From Tardiphaga sp. vice304 (GTDB taxonomy: Bacteria; Pseudomonadota; Alphaproteobacteria; Rhizobiales; Xanthobacteraceae), in assembly GCF_007018905.1 (NCBI RefSeq), contig NZ_CP041402.1, forward strand, positions 1,476,001 to 1,540,000: a stretch of DNA of 64,000 bases. The letters are read 5' to 3'. A program made the translations under genes and the position numbers. Shown here piece after piece: positions 47,716 to 57,707 of the stretch (position 1 is its first letter; every line of letters begins with the position of its first letter). Below the pieces are notes generated by a model. That model was not told the DNA's origin, ran no database searches, and saw only the letters and a list, made by a program, of their open reading frames with translations.

Positions 47716-48650
47716 GAGGCTGACTGAAAAAGAAGCTGAGTGATTTCAGCCAGTTGTGATTCCTTCGGATTTGCGAAGATTCGAGGGAGAGCACGATGGT
47801 CTGGACTGAAATCACCCGCCGACACTATAGGCGGGCGAGCTTGCGATATGAAAGCGATACGACGGATGCCGAGTGGTTTGTGATGGAGCCGCTTCTGCCG
47901 CCTGCTTCGGCGCTCGGTCGCCCGCGTGCGACAGATATGCGAACGGTGATGGATGCGATCCTGTATATTGCGTCGACCGGCTGCCAATGGCGGCAGTTGC
48001 CCAAGGATTTCCCGCCCTACTCGACGGTGCAGGGCTATTTCTACGCGTGGTCGCGCGGCGGACTGTTTGCGTCGCTGAACTACACGCTCGTGATGGCCTC
48101 GCGCGAGGCGGCTGGCCGAGAGGCGAGCCCAACGGCCGGAGTGATTGACAGCCAGTCGGTGAAAACCACGGAAAGCGGCGGCCCCCGGGGCTATGATGCA
48201 GGTAAGAAAATCAAGGGCCGCAAGCGCCACATCGTCACCGACACGCAAGGAAACTTGGTCGGGCTGGTCGTGCACGAAGCCAGCATTCAGGACCGTGATG
48301 GTGCCCCGTGCGTTCTTGCTTCGATACGTTATCGCTATCCGTGGCTGCGCCATATTTTTGCCGATGGTGGCTATGCCGGAGATAAGCTGCGTCAAGCTTT
48401 GAAGCGCATCGGCAATTGGACGATAGAAATCATAAAACGATCCGACAGGGAGCAGGGCTTCGAAATCCTACCGCGCCGATGGGTCGTCGAACGAACGTTC
48501 GGATGGCTCGGTCGCTGCCGCAGATTGGCAAAGGACTTCGAGACCACAATCGCCAGCGCCGTTGCCTGGGCGTTCGTCGCTCACATTCGCGTCCTTATAA
48601 GACGGCTTGCAAAAGCCTGAAATCAAACGAATTCATTATGAGTCAGACTC
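47716..48650 (+). mobile_element. IS5-family (IS427 group) insertion sequence, complete, 935 bp
   Basis: The ends are imperfect inverted repeats: the left begins GAGGCTGACTGAAAAAGAAG and the right, read inward on the other strand, begins GAGTCTGACTCATAATGAAT; both continue to TGATTTCAG. It carries one intact transposase gene. It lies inside the ABC-3C ATPase gene, transcribed opposite to it. With the flanking TTA copies this is an intact, probably mobile element. Confidence 0.9.
47796..48620 (+). CDS. IS5-family transposase, single frame (274 aa)
   Basis: DDE transposase. N-terminal DUF4096-like region (YESDTTDAEWFVMEPLLPP ... MDAILYIASTGCQWRQLP), catalytic Asp in AGVIDSQSVKTTES, Asp in HIFADGGYAGDKL, and Glu in RRWVVERTFGWLGRCRRL. 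GGGAGAG stands before the ATG. Many IS427 relatives need a -1 frameshift between two frames; here the protein is read in one frame. Codon use is like the GC-rich host rather than the AT-richer gene it interrupts. Confidence 0.93.
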   Translation: MVWTEITRRHYRRASLRYESDTTDAEWFVMEPLLPPASALGRPRATDMRTVMDAILYIASTGCQWRQLPKDFPPYSTVQGYFYAWSRGGLFASLNYTLVMASREAAGREASPTAGVIDSQSVKTTESGGPRGYDAGKKIKGRKRHIVTDTQGNLVGLVVHEASIQDRDGAPCVLASIRYRYPWLRHIFADGGYAGDKLRQALKRIGNWTIEIIKRSDREQGFEILPRRWVVERTFGWLGRCRRLAKDFETTIASAVAWAFVAHIRVLIRRLAKA

Positions 48651-48688
48651 TTAGGCCCTTTCAGGACAATTTTTCTGATCTGGAGCAT
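48651..48688 (-). pseudogene. 5' stub of the ABC-3C ATPase gene
   Basis: ATG directly follows the TAA of the middle-component gene. The codons read MLQIRKIVLKGPK, then the frame enters the IS and stops after SLTHNEFV. The same codons joined to the main body across one TTA read MLQIRKIVLKGPKVEDAIII and so on into the Walker A, the standard N-terminus of this ATPase type. This fixes the original start codon. Confidence 0.85.
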
Positions 48689-49198
48689 TTAAAGCTCCAG
48701 ATCCTTGATGGCCGCAAGGCGATCAAACTCTGCACCCCAGCGGCCGATATTGTCGGACATGAACGCCGACAGCGAAGTATCGCTCAGGCGTCCAAATCGG
48801 CCTATCAACCAGTCAGCACGCTCTCTCAGAGCTTTCGAGTATTCGCTATTCAATAGATTGATGAAGGCTGATGTCATGTCTGTAGACCGGTAGAGTATTC
48901 CCGATATATCAAACGATTTTACTAATAATTCACGCGAGAACATTTGATTCAGTCCGATGCCTATGACATTTCGCTTTACCAACAGCTCCGTTCCACGAAA
49001 CGGGACAGGCGGATGCAAACTTTCTGGGCCGTCAGCGACGTCTCCCGAGTGTAGGATCAGATAGTCATAGCCAACTAGCCGTTGGAGATCCGCGGGATGA
49101 CCCTTAGCAGCATTCAATATGAATAGCATGCGAAGGCCACACTCCAGCGGAGAATTGAAAGGGCGTGGTCCGCGTTGGTGCTCGGATGGCGAGATCAT
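48689..49198 (-). CDS. ABC-3C system middle component (169 aa)
   Basis: A 169-residue protein linking effector and ATPase in ABC-three-component operons. It begins MISPSEHQRGPRPFNSPLECGLRML, and its C-terminal half has the typical ADWLIGRFGRLSDTSLSAFM followed by DNIGRWGAEFDRLAAIKDLEL (the N-x-G-x-WG-x-EF motif). The LECGLRMLFILNAAKGHPADLQRLVGYDYLILHSGD stretch looks like a small winged-helix fold. ATGA overlap with the effector gene before it and TAA-ATG abutment with the ATPase after it show strict translational coupling. Family assignment is from remembered family patterns, not a search. Confidence 0.8.
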   Translation of the reverse strand: MISPSEHQRGPRPFNSPLECGLRMLFILNAAKGHPADLQRLVGYDYLILHSGDVADGPESLHPPVPFRGTELLVKRNVIGIGLNQMFSRELLVKSFDISGILYRSTDMTSAFINLLNSEYSKALRERADWLIGRFGRLSDTSLSAFMSDNIGRWGAEFDRLAAIKDLEL

Positions 49199-50328
49199 GG
49201 GGCGCACCAGCGCAGCCTATCGTCGTTTGCCATTTGATGACACATGCCTTCGCGATCATTCGCTCGCACATGAGGCTCAAGAACATGGCTTCCGAGTTGA
49301 AGCGACTGAGCGGCTTGTACAGTGGCAGCTAAACGTTGCAAGCCTGTTAGACCGAGCGCGTTGTAGCTGTGATAGAGGCCGTCTGCGAATTCGTCGAGCA
49401 GTGTATCAAAAAAAGCTGCATCTGCCATTTGATCACGAGCGAGCTCTTTCAAACCTTCGGCACAATAAAATGTTATTCGCGAGCGCTCGAAAAGGTTTTT
49501 ATGGGGCGCGATATGCTGGAAGTCGCTTGAGGACGATACGCTCGCGCCGATATTCTCTCCGATGGTGTCATATAGTTGCTTTACATACCCTGCTTCAGCT
49601 GGAGCTACGGCCGACGGGGGCGCTGGCGGCTTCGGCCGATCGATGAGCGGCAGTCCAAAGACCGTCAAATGATAGCGTGTTTTGGCGTGTTCGTTCAAAA
49701 TTTGCTGTGGCTGCTTCGCGCGAAAAATCGAAAAATCGAATTGGGCGACATGGGTATTCAGCGCTGCATCAAGTGGCACATTGCCTTTGTGGATTTTGTC
49801 CGCGCAATACTGATCCCAATTTGTGATTACGAAGTCTCTCAATTTATCAGGATCATCTAATAAATCCTGCAATGGCGAAGTGACACCCTGATGGGTTACA
49901 AAATAATACTCGTGCGGTGCTGAGTAATCTCCTATGTGAGTATAATATAAAATCTTGGCTATCTCGGCGGCAGCTACGCCGCCTCCTAATCGCGCGTCAT
50001 AGTGCTTACACTGGTACATGCTCCAACGCCGAGGACTCACACTCGATGGATCATGCCATGCGATAACATCACGACCCTTGTCGCCAGAACCGCCGCGCTG
50101 TTGGACTTCGCAGATCTCAGGCACGTTTTTTGCGAGATAGTCCGAGGCCCATTCAAGCGTAAACCGCTCGAACTCTGCCGCACTAAATTGGGCCAATCGA
50201 ACCAGTGGCTGAACTGGCAGTCCCAAGCCCATCCCTAGAAGGCGCGCGTTTGCACTCGGCCAAGGTGTTGGCATCGGTAAAGGTGCAGGCGTTGATACGC
50301 CGCTTTGTTTTGCTGGTTTTTTAGCCAA
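49195..50328 (-). CDS. ABC-3C effector: Mrr-like restriction-endonuclease domain fused to ABC-3C C-terminal domain
   Basis: About 377 residues. Residues 40-190 form a PD-(D/E)xK nuclease: FSAAEFERFTLEWASDYL (helix with Glu), VQQRGGSGDKGRDVIAWH (Asp), MYQCKHYDARLGG (QxK). Residues about 230-377 form the C-terminal system domain: GYVKQLYDTIGENIGASV, RSRITFYCAEGLKELARDQM, DEFADGLYHSYN and the end REGMCHQMANDDRLRWCAP. Start is a TTG after GGGGAGAGCT giving LAKKPAKQSGVS; no ATG fits. First gene of the operon. In this family the CTD is thought to dock the toxic N-terminal domain onto the ATPase module. The nuclease is likely DNA-cutting during phage or plasmid invasion; that is inference. Confidence 0.8.
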   Translation of the reverse strand: MAKKPAKQSGVSTPAPLPMPTPWPSANARLLGMGLGLPVQPLVRLAQFSAAEFERFTLEWASDYLAKNVPEICEVQQRGGSGDKGRDVIAWHDPSSVSPRRWSMYQCKHYDARLGGGVAAAEIAKILYYTHIGDYSAPHEYYFVTHQGVTSPLQDLLDDPDKLRDFVITNWDQYCADKIHKGNVPLDAALNTHVAQFDFSIFRAKQPQQILNEHAKTRYHLTVFGLPLIDRPKPPAPPSAVAPAEAGYVKQLYDTIGENIGASVSSSSDFQHIAPHKNLFERSRITFYCAEGLKELARDQMADAAFFDTLLDEFADGLYHSYNALGLTGLQRLAATVQAAQSLQLGSHVLEPHVRANDREGMCHQMANDDRLRWCAP

Positions 50329-50456
50329 AGCTCTCCCCTTGGAGAATCTACACCACCGGCTAAGTTCAAGCAAACACAATGCTAATGAGCCAATTAGCTG
50401 CGCTTTTCAAGATTTGTATATTGCTGCTGTAACGACTTGAGCGGCCGGACTGTAGC

Positions 50457-50499
50457 GCGACAATCAGGATGAGAATCCCGCGACAATCAGGATGAGAAT
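50457..50499. repeat. Two direct 20-bp copies in the IS21 left end
   Basis: GCGACAATCAGGATGAGAAT occurs at 50457-50476 and 50480-50499. Related inverted copies lie at the right end (ATCCTGATTGTCGC near 52947-52960 and 53052-53067). They are multiple transposase-binding sites of IS21, not a CRISPR. Confidence 0.85.
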
Positions 50500-50605
50500 G
50501 CGCCGCTGCTGGGGTGACGAAGGGAGGGCGTAGCCCGACCGGAGGCACCCCAGCAGCGGCGTGTCGGCCCGAAGGGGCCTCATTGGCGGTAACGGCGGCT
50601 GGTAA

Positions 50606-52953
<2,348 letters not shown>

Positions 52954-53150
52954 TTGTCGCTCCACGACAATCAACTCCACGACACGCAATTATCACTTGC
53001 GTTATCGTCAGGCCGCGACAATCATCCCCACGCCGCGACCGCTAAATTGCCATCCTGATTGTCGCGCTTCCCATCCAGATTGACGCGCTACACCGGACGA
53101 CGCAGGACGGTAGCGACCGAGCCTTGACGGCACGATCGTCACCGTGCGGA

Positions 53151-53306
53151 CTAGGCCGAGTAATCGATCGAGAGCATATTGTCCTTGCCCATCTGGTCGC
53201 CGTACGTGGAGCCGGGAGCACCGATCGAAATGCTGGCGCTCGTCAAGCTGAAGTTGACGCGAACCCCAGGCATCAGCCTTATCGATTTTCTAAACCGCAG
53301 CCCCAT
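53151..53306 (-). CDS. DUF4236-like small protein (51 aa)
   Basis: Starts MGLRFRKSIRLMPGVRVNFS, the hallmark of DUF4236 proteins (MGxRFRKSIKxxPGVRLNxS), then LTSASISIGAPGSTYGDQMGKDNMLSIDYSA. AAGGGGAG lies five bases before the ATG. Usual family members keep Gly/Thr-rich GIPGTGLSY repeats after this point; here the frame ends early and the tail differs, so it may be a truncated relative or a short version. The role of the family is unknown. It lies on the strand of the ABC-3C genes and, without the IS21, would sit about 180 bases before them. Confidence 0.6.
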   Translation of the reverse strand: MGLRFRKSIRLMPGVRVNFSLTSASISIGAPGSTYGDQMGKDNMLSIDYSA

Positions 53307-53555
53307 TCCCGTCTCCCCTTACACAAATATTGGGATACATTCCGCGGTTGTTTGGCTGTGCTGACGAGGCTCCCGTTAAAACAACCGACAGCGTACGGTA
53401 TGTCACAAAACTTGTGCACAAAGGTGTCTGGTATTCGGTTTTAATCCTGAGAATATCCTTTAATGTCAATATGATGTGGCTTAGCCTGCGTAATCGTTCC
53501 TGGGCATCACCGAGCGGCTGAAGCTTCTGGGTGTTCCATAACATGCGATAGACGA

Positions 53556-55112
53556 CTATCTCAGCAACGGCCGCTGGCCTATCCATGCCAAAGGCAGCGT
53601 CTTCCATGCATGCTGCCGTTTGATATCGGTGGGCTGGGTCCCATCCAGGATAGCTGAAACCAAGCTGGGCGACAGAAACGCCAAGCGAAGCTCCTGCCGA
53701 ACGACCTTGGGGTGGATGTTTTGCGCTGCAGCGAGATTTTCGATGGTATCGTAAGCACCGTCCTGCAGTGTGCGTAGCCAGTGACGCGCCCGAACCATCG
53801 ATTGGATCAAGCTCTCGTCCGGTTTCCAGTTGTCGGTGTTGTGGTTCTCGATGAGAGATGACGAGCCCGTCGTCCGGCTCTGCCAAGGCAGAGCAATATC
53901 TCCGGGAGTATGGCCGGCAGCCTGGAGGTCATCCGGGGACGCCATCTTGATCAGCACCTCACTGCGGCTGACGATGATACGGTCGACCAGTTGTAGGGCG
54001 GCGCGACTATCTGCTTGTAGTATCGCGCCGGTCGGCGTTCGCGACGGTAATGCCGCAAGTACGTAGTCCTCGATTTCCTGGGCAGGGACCCGGCCCAAAG
54101 ATCCGACCTCGGCCTTGCGGCCGCGCAACAGAGCCGAGCTTACGTAAAAGCGATACCGGACCCCATTTTTCGCCGAGAAGCTTGGGGTCATGCGGTTACC
54201 GCGGTCGTCATATAGCTTTCCCATGAGGAGCGCTTCACTGGCGGTCTGGCTGGCTTTCCGGCGGATCGAGTTGGACCGAAGAAGCGCTTGGACTGCGTCG
54301 AACACCTTGAGATCGACGATCGGTTGATGCTCGCCTGGAAACCACTTGTCCTTGTGGCCGGTCTCGCCGACATAGACCCTGTTTTTGAGAAAGTGAGCGA
54401 GCGGACCGTAGGTGAACGGAATGCCGCCGTTGTATTTGGCGACTCTGGTGGTCCGGCGCTTTGTCACGATGCCCCGGGCATTCAGGTCCGCGACCAGTTT
54501 GGCGAAGCTCTCCAGCTCCAGATAGCGCTTGAAGATTGTGCGGACGGTTTCGGCCTCATCCTTGTCGATGACCAGCTTCTTGTTCACGGCCCGGTAGCCG
54601 AGCGGCACTGTGCCGCCGGTCCATTTGCCCTTCCGCCGGCTCGCCGCGATCTTGTCCCGGACACGCTCGGACGACAGCTCCCGCTCAAATTGGGCGAAAG
54701 ACAACAGCACGTTCAGCGTCAGCCGTCCCATGGAAGAGGTCGTGTTGAACTGCTGCGTCACGGCCACAAACGAGATCGACTTGGCATCGAAAGCCACGAC
54801 CAGCTTGGCGAAGTCAGCGAGCGAGCGTGTCAACCGGTCGATCTTGTAGACGACAATGACGTCGACCTTTCCGGCGTCGACGTCCTTTAGCAGTCGCTGA
54901 AGTGCCGGGCGGTCAAGATTGCCACCCGAGTAAGCGGGGTCGTCATAGCGCTCGGCGAGGGCCCGCCACCCCTGCGAGGCCTGACTCTTTATATACGCCT
55001 CACAGGAGTCACGCTGGGCATCGAGCGAGTTGAATTCGAGGTCCAGCCCGTGCTCGGTCGATTTCCGGGTGTAGATGGCGCAGCGGAGCGGCTTGATCGG
55101 GCTAGAGGCCAT
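53556..55112 (-). CDS. Large serine recombinase (site-specific integrase)
   Basis: A 518-residue serine recombinase. Resolvase domain: AIYTRKSTEHGLDLEFNSLDAQRDSCEAYI with the nucleophile Ser in RKSTE, KVDVIVVYKIDRLTRSLADF, and LLSFAQFERELSSERVRDKI. The Recombinase domain (GTVPLGYRAVNKKLV) and a C-terminal zinc-ribbon-like region follow. Start overlaps the DUF2924 gene by 11 bases. It is a probable integrase of the island or a smaller element within it, and needs no tRNA site. This class commonly sits with DUF2924 and DUF3489 in alphaproteobacterial islands. Confidence 0.9.
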   Translation of the reverse strand: MASSPIKPLRCAIYTRKSTEHGLDLEFNSLDAQRDSCEAYIKSQASQGWRALAERYDDPAYSGGNLDRPALQRLLKDVDAGKVDVIVVYKIDRLTRSLADFAKLVVAFDAKSISFVAVTQQFNTTSSMGRLTLNVLLSFAQFERELSSERVRDKIAASRRKGKWTGGTVPLGYRAVNKKLVIDKDEAETVRTIFKRYLELESFAKLVADLNARGIVTKRRTTRVAKYNGGIPFTYGPLAHFLKNRVYVGETGHKDKWFPGEHQPIVDLKVFDAVQALLRSNSIRRKASQTASEALLMGKLYDDRGNRMTPSFSAKNGVRYRFYVSSALLRGRKAEVGSLGRVPAQEIEDYVLAALPSRTPTGAILQADSRAALQLVDRIIVSRSEVLIKMASPDDLQAAGHTPGDIALPWQSRTTGSSSLIENHNTDNWKPDESLIQSMVRARHWLRTLQDGAYDTIENLAAAQNIHPKVVRQELRLAFLSPSLVSAILDGTQPTDIKRQHAWKTLPLAWIGQRPLLR

Positions 55113-55677
55113 GGCGACGCTTCTTGATGCGGATTTTCACCTCTGCCAGTTCCACGTTCCGCTTCCGGTAGTCACTGCCGCCGCCGAGCGGTGGCTTTCG
55201 CACCGACGGTTCCTTGACGTCCTGCTTGACCCGCAAACCGAAGAAGCGCGGCCCGTTCCAGCGGGTGCCGGTGATCAACTGAGCGACTTCCGAGAGATTG
55301 CCGTAGATCTGGCCGTCAAAGGCAAAGCCGTCCGCCAACACGGTCACCCGGTAGCTCTTGCCCTTCCACTGGCGCACGAGGGTTGATCCTGCCTTGATGC
55401 GTGGAGGCAGCACGAGCTTGCCGGTCGGCTTCGCGGCATAGGACTTGATCAGTTGGTCGAGCTGCCGCTGGACGGGGCGGGGAAGACCGCCATATGCCCT
55501 CTCCTGAATGCGCTGGGCGATGCTGCGTCGGAGCAGATCCGGTCCGTATGCCTGCGGCGGATCGGTACGGAACAGCTCCCGGTAACGGCCGCGCAACTGG
55601 ATGATCGGCACGGCCGGGAGCCGATCTAGCTCGGCCTCGACTGCTGGATCGCGATGTTTGGCGTTGGTCACCGGCAT
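55102..55677 (-). CDS. DUF2924 domain protein
   Basis: A 191-residue basic protein. Core motifs: LPAVPIIQLRGRYRELFRTDPP, DLLRRSIAQRIQERAYGGL, PPRIKAGSTLVRQWKGKSYRV and FDGQIYGNLSEVAQLITGTRWNGPRFFGL. DUF2924 proteins almost always adjoin large serine recombinases and may be accessory DNA-binding factors; function is unproven. The start ATG shares a base with the TGA of the DUF3489 gene, and the end overlaps the recombinase, so the three are co-translated. Confidence 0.9.
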   Translation of the reverse strand: MPVTNAKHRDPAVEAELDRLPAVPIIQLRGRYRELFRTDPPQAYGPDLLRRSIAQRIQERAYGGLPRPVQRQLDQLIKSYAAKPTGKLVLPPRIKAGSTLVRQWKGKSYRVTVLADGFAFDGQIYGNLSEVAQLITGTRWNGPRFFGLRVKQDVKEPSVRKPPLGGGSDYRKRNVELAEVKIRIKKRRHGL

Positions 55678-56048
55678 CACCGCTGACCGACCGGCTTGGC
55701 GATCTTGTAGACCCGGACCTCGTCAACCATCTCCGATGAAAGCTTGAGATTCAGCTTCTTCTTCACGACCCCGGCCAGAAATCCGCGCACGGAATGGGGC
55801 TGCCAATCAGTGGCCTTCATGATCGCAGCGATGGTGCTGCCCGTCGGCTGGCCGAGCATGGTCAGGACCTTCTGCTGCTTGGACGAGATGGCGGCCGGTT
55901 TTGCTGGGGAAGCGGAGGAGGGAGACGGGGGCTTGGTCGGGCGGGCTTTGCTTGCCGATGCCGGTTTCTTAGCGGCCGAACGGCTGGGGTTTGCTATCGC
56001 ATGAGCCGGTTTTGCGGGGGCTGATTTCTTATTTGCCGTGGTGGCCAT
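55677..56048 (-). CDS. DUF3489 domain protein
   Basis: A 123-residue protein. The N-terminal half is a Lys/Ala/Pro-rich, disordered, histone-like tail ([20 protein letters not shown]). The C-terminal half is the DUF3489 winged-helix: [48 protein letters not shown] precedes the ATG. First gene of the recombinase operon; probably a DNA-binding regulator or recombination-directionality factor, which is inference. Confidence 0.88.
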   Translation of the reverse strand: MATTANKKSAPAKPAHAIANPSRSAAKKPASASKARPTKPPSPSSASPAKPAAISSKQQKVLTMLGQPTGSTIAAIMKATDWQPHSVRGFLAGVVKKKLNLKLSSEMVDEVRVYKIAKPVGQR

Positions 56049-56133
56049 CTTGCTCTCCTGTTCGACGACAGCATCCGCTGCCACCGACACAGCCCCGCGA
56101 TGGCGGGGCCAAGGAGAGCCAAACTAGACCTGC

Positions 56134-56355
56134 TTACTCTCGGCTGAGCCGGCTAATCAACGAGGCGGCGTCATGTAGGCGGCCAGCCTCGTAGAGCATC
56201 TGGTCGATCTCCATGGAAAAAGTGATGCCCTCCGTGACGCTGCCCGAGGCAGCGCAGATGTCGGCGGCCCTGCCGATGCGGGCCGCATCGGCCAGTCGAA
56301 TGGCGATTTCGCTCAAGATGAATTTAAAGGCGGGGTCGATTGCTGCGCGGTCCAT
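56134..56355 (-). CDS. Hypothetical small protein (73 aa)
   Basis: A 73-residue soluble, mostly helical protein beginning MDRAAIDPAFKFILSEIAIR and ending AASLISRLSRE. The ribosome site GGGAGGA lies 5 bases from the ATG. It sits between the XRE regulator and DUF3489 on the same strand, inside the island. I know no family with a function. Confidence 0.6.
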   Translation of the reverse strand: MDRAAIDPAFKFILSEIAIRLADAARIGRAADICAASGSVTEGITFSMEIDQMLYEAGRLHDAASLISRLSRE

Positions 56356-56491
56356 GGCGTCCTCCCTGAACTGGACGTAGTACCGCTCTGGTGCCGCCGA
56401 AAGTCGAGCGATTGTCGAGCAATCTTGTGGCTCTTGTCGGCTCGGCACGATCACGAAATGACGAATCATCGGTCTCTGGGCGGACCGCTAG

Positions 56492-56773
56492 CTAGCGGGC
56501 TGATTTCCTGGTTTTAGCAGCCACCTTCGCCGTCGGTTCGTCCGCGACGAAGGCCTTGAACAGCTTGACGGGATCTGCGTCCAGGGCCCGAGCAATGGCA
56601 ATAAATTCGATCAGGTCGATCCGGCGCTCTCCGCCCTCGTATTTTGCAATGAAAGACTGAGGTTTCCCGAGTTTCGCGGCCAATGGTTGCTGCCGGACGC
56701 CAGCATTCTCCCGCACAGCAACAAGCATGGCGATGAGCCGGGCGTATTCTGCCGATTTGAGGGACTTCTGCAT
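56492..56773 (-). CDS. XRE-family helix-turn-helix regulator
   Basis: A 93-residue DNA-binding protein. HTH_3 domain at residues 10-70: YARLIAMLVAVRENAGVRQQPLAAKLGKPQSFIAKYEGGERRIDLIEFIAIARAL. The Lys/Arg-rich tail is non-specific. First gene of the leftward recombinase group, so it may control excision genes. Confidence 0.88.
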   Translation of the reverse strand: MQKSLKSAEYARLIAMLVAVRENAGVRQQPLAAKLGKPQSFIAKYEGGERRIDLIEFIAIARALDADPVKLFKAFVADEPTAKVAAKTRKSAR

Positions 56774-56910
56774 GCGCCGCCAGAGCCGGGAATTGGCGGC
56801 GGCAAATTTGATCCCAGATTAGGATTATCCCAAAACTGGATAGTTACTCCAGAGGGCATTATTGTTTGGGGTAGCCGCGCAATAGGGCCGGCAGATGATT
56901 CGGGCATAAA

Positions 56911-57663
56911 ATGAATGATGCACTCAGAGCTGCTGTGTTTGCGCGTGACAAAGCAATCTGCTCTTTCTCAGGACTCTCTGTCTGATACCTTGACCACGGC
57001 ACCGCGCCTTTTTCGCACGCCGACTGGGTAGACCACGTCAAACCAAAATCTCGCGGCGGAACCGATACGCTCGATAATCTGGTGTGTGCTTCGTATTTCT
57101 ATAATCGGAAAAAACTAAACAACGGCTCGGACTGCCTATATCTGTTCGGCGGAGGTGCTCCCACCGAGACATTCTTTGCAACCCACGGCGAGCTATCAGC
57201 CCAGCAGGCGAAGCTGCTTAAGCAACACCGCAAGATTGAGCTGTCTGACTGGTATTTCAACCGTGCCATTTACAATGTGATGGTCGCTATTGATAACGAA
57301 TTAGCCAGATCCGAAGCAGTACGCACGAAAGAATATTGGTTGGGGTCCGCACGCAAACGAATAGCAACATGGAAGAAACTGACCGGCGGTGTCTCGACAT
57401 TCGAAACGCGTGGGTTGGTGCGTTTCCTTGATGCGGAGGATATTGCGCTTATGCTCGGCCTTTGCGACGCATCTGACCGAAAATGGGAAGAAATCTACAA
57501 AGGCCTGCTAAAGTGGACGCGGGCAAATCAATCAGCAATGGATCGGTTTTCTCGTGCCGATGATAAAGCGTCTCGCCTAACTGCCATCGCCGACGCGACG
57601 GCAAAGAAAGTTGCGACGGCACCAATGATTGAGTTCTTGCGTAAGAATGCTCGTCTTTTATGA
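56911..57663 (+). pseudogene. HNH endonuclease gene interrupted by one in-frame TGA
   Basis: Starts MNDALRAAVFARDKAICSFSG then LSV and meets TGA at 56983-56985. The same frame goes on YLDHGTAPFSHADWVDHVKP, then KSRGGTDTLDNLVCASYFYNRKKLNN, an HNH signature (DHV...N...N) with a Cys near the front, and then about 170 helical residues to TGA at the end. The stop falls where relatives have Trp (LS-W/V-W-LD), consistent with TGG to TGA. No frameshift is needed. The downstream 193 codons from an internal GTG lack the start of the HNH domain. It is in the AT-rich part of the island. Confidence 0.8.
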
Positions 57664-57707
57664 GGGGGTTGAACAACTCCAAGTGCCGTTCGTCCCCGCT
57701 GTTGGAG

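Larger units (their letters stand above)
47713..48653. repeat. Target-site duplication TTA flanking the IS5-family element
   Basis: TTA at 47713-47715 and again at 48651-48653 directly border the IS ends. A 3-bp TTA/TNA duplication is characteristic of the IS427 group of IS5. Exact conservation points to a recent insertion. Confidence 0.85.

Noticed and set aside
47716..48395. N-terminal 226 codons apparently belonging to the ATPase
   Set aside because: This part is the reverse complement of the IS5 transposase gene; the true start lies beyond the IS at 48688.
50457..50499. Possible CRISPR repeats
   Set aside because: Only two 20-bp copies with a 3-base gap; they are IS21 end repeats with matching inverted copies at the other end. 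No CRISPR array or cas gene is seen.
53290..53886. 198-codon minus-strand frame covering the recombinase end
   Set aside because: It overlaps the recombinase 3' end in another frame and the DUF4236-like start; no family pattern is visible.
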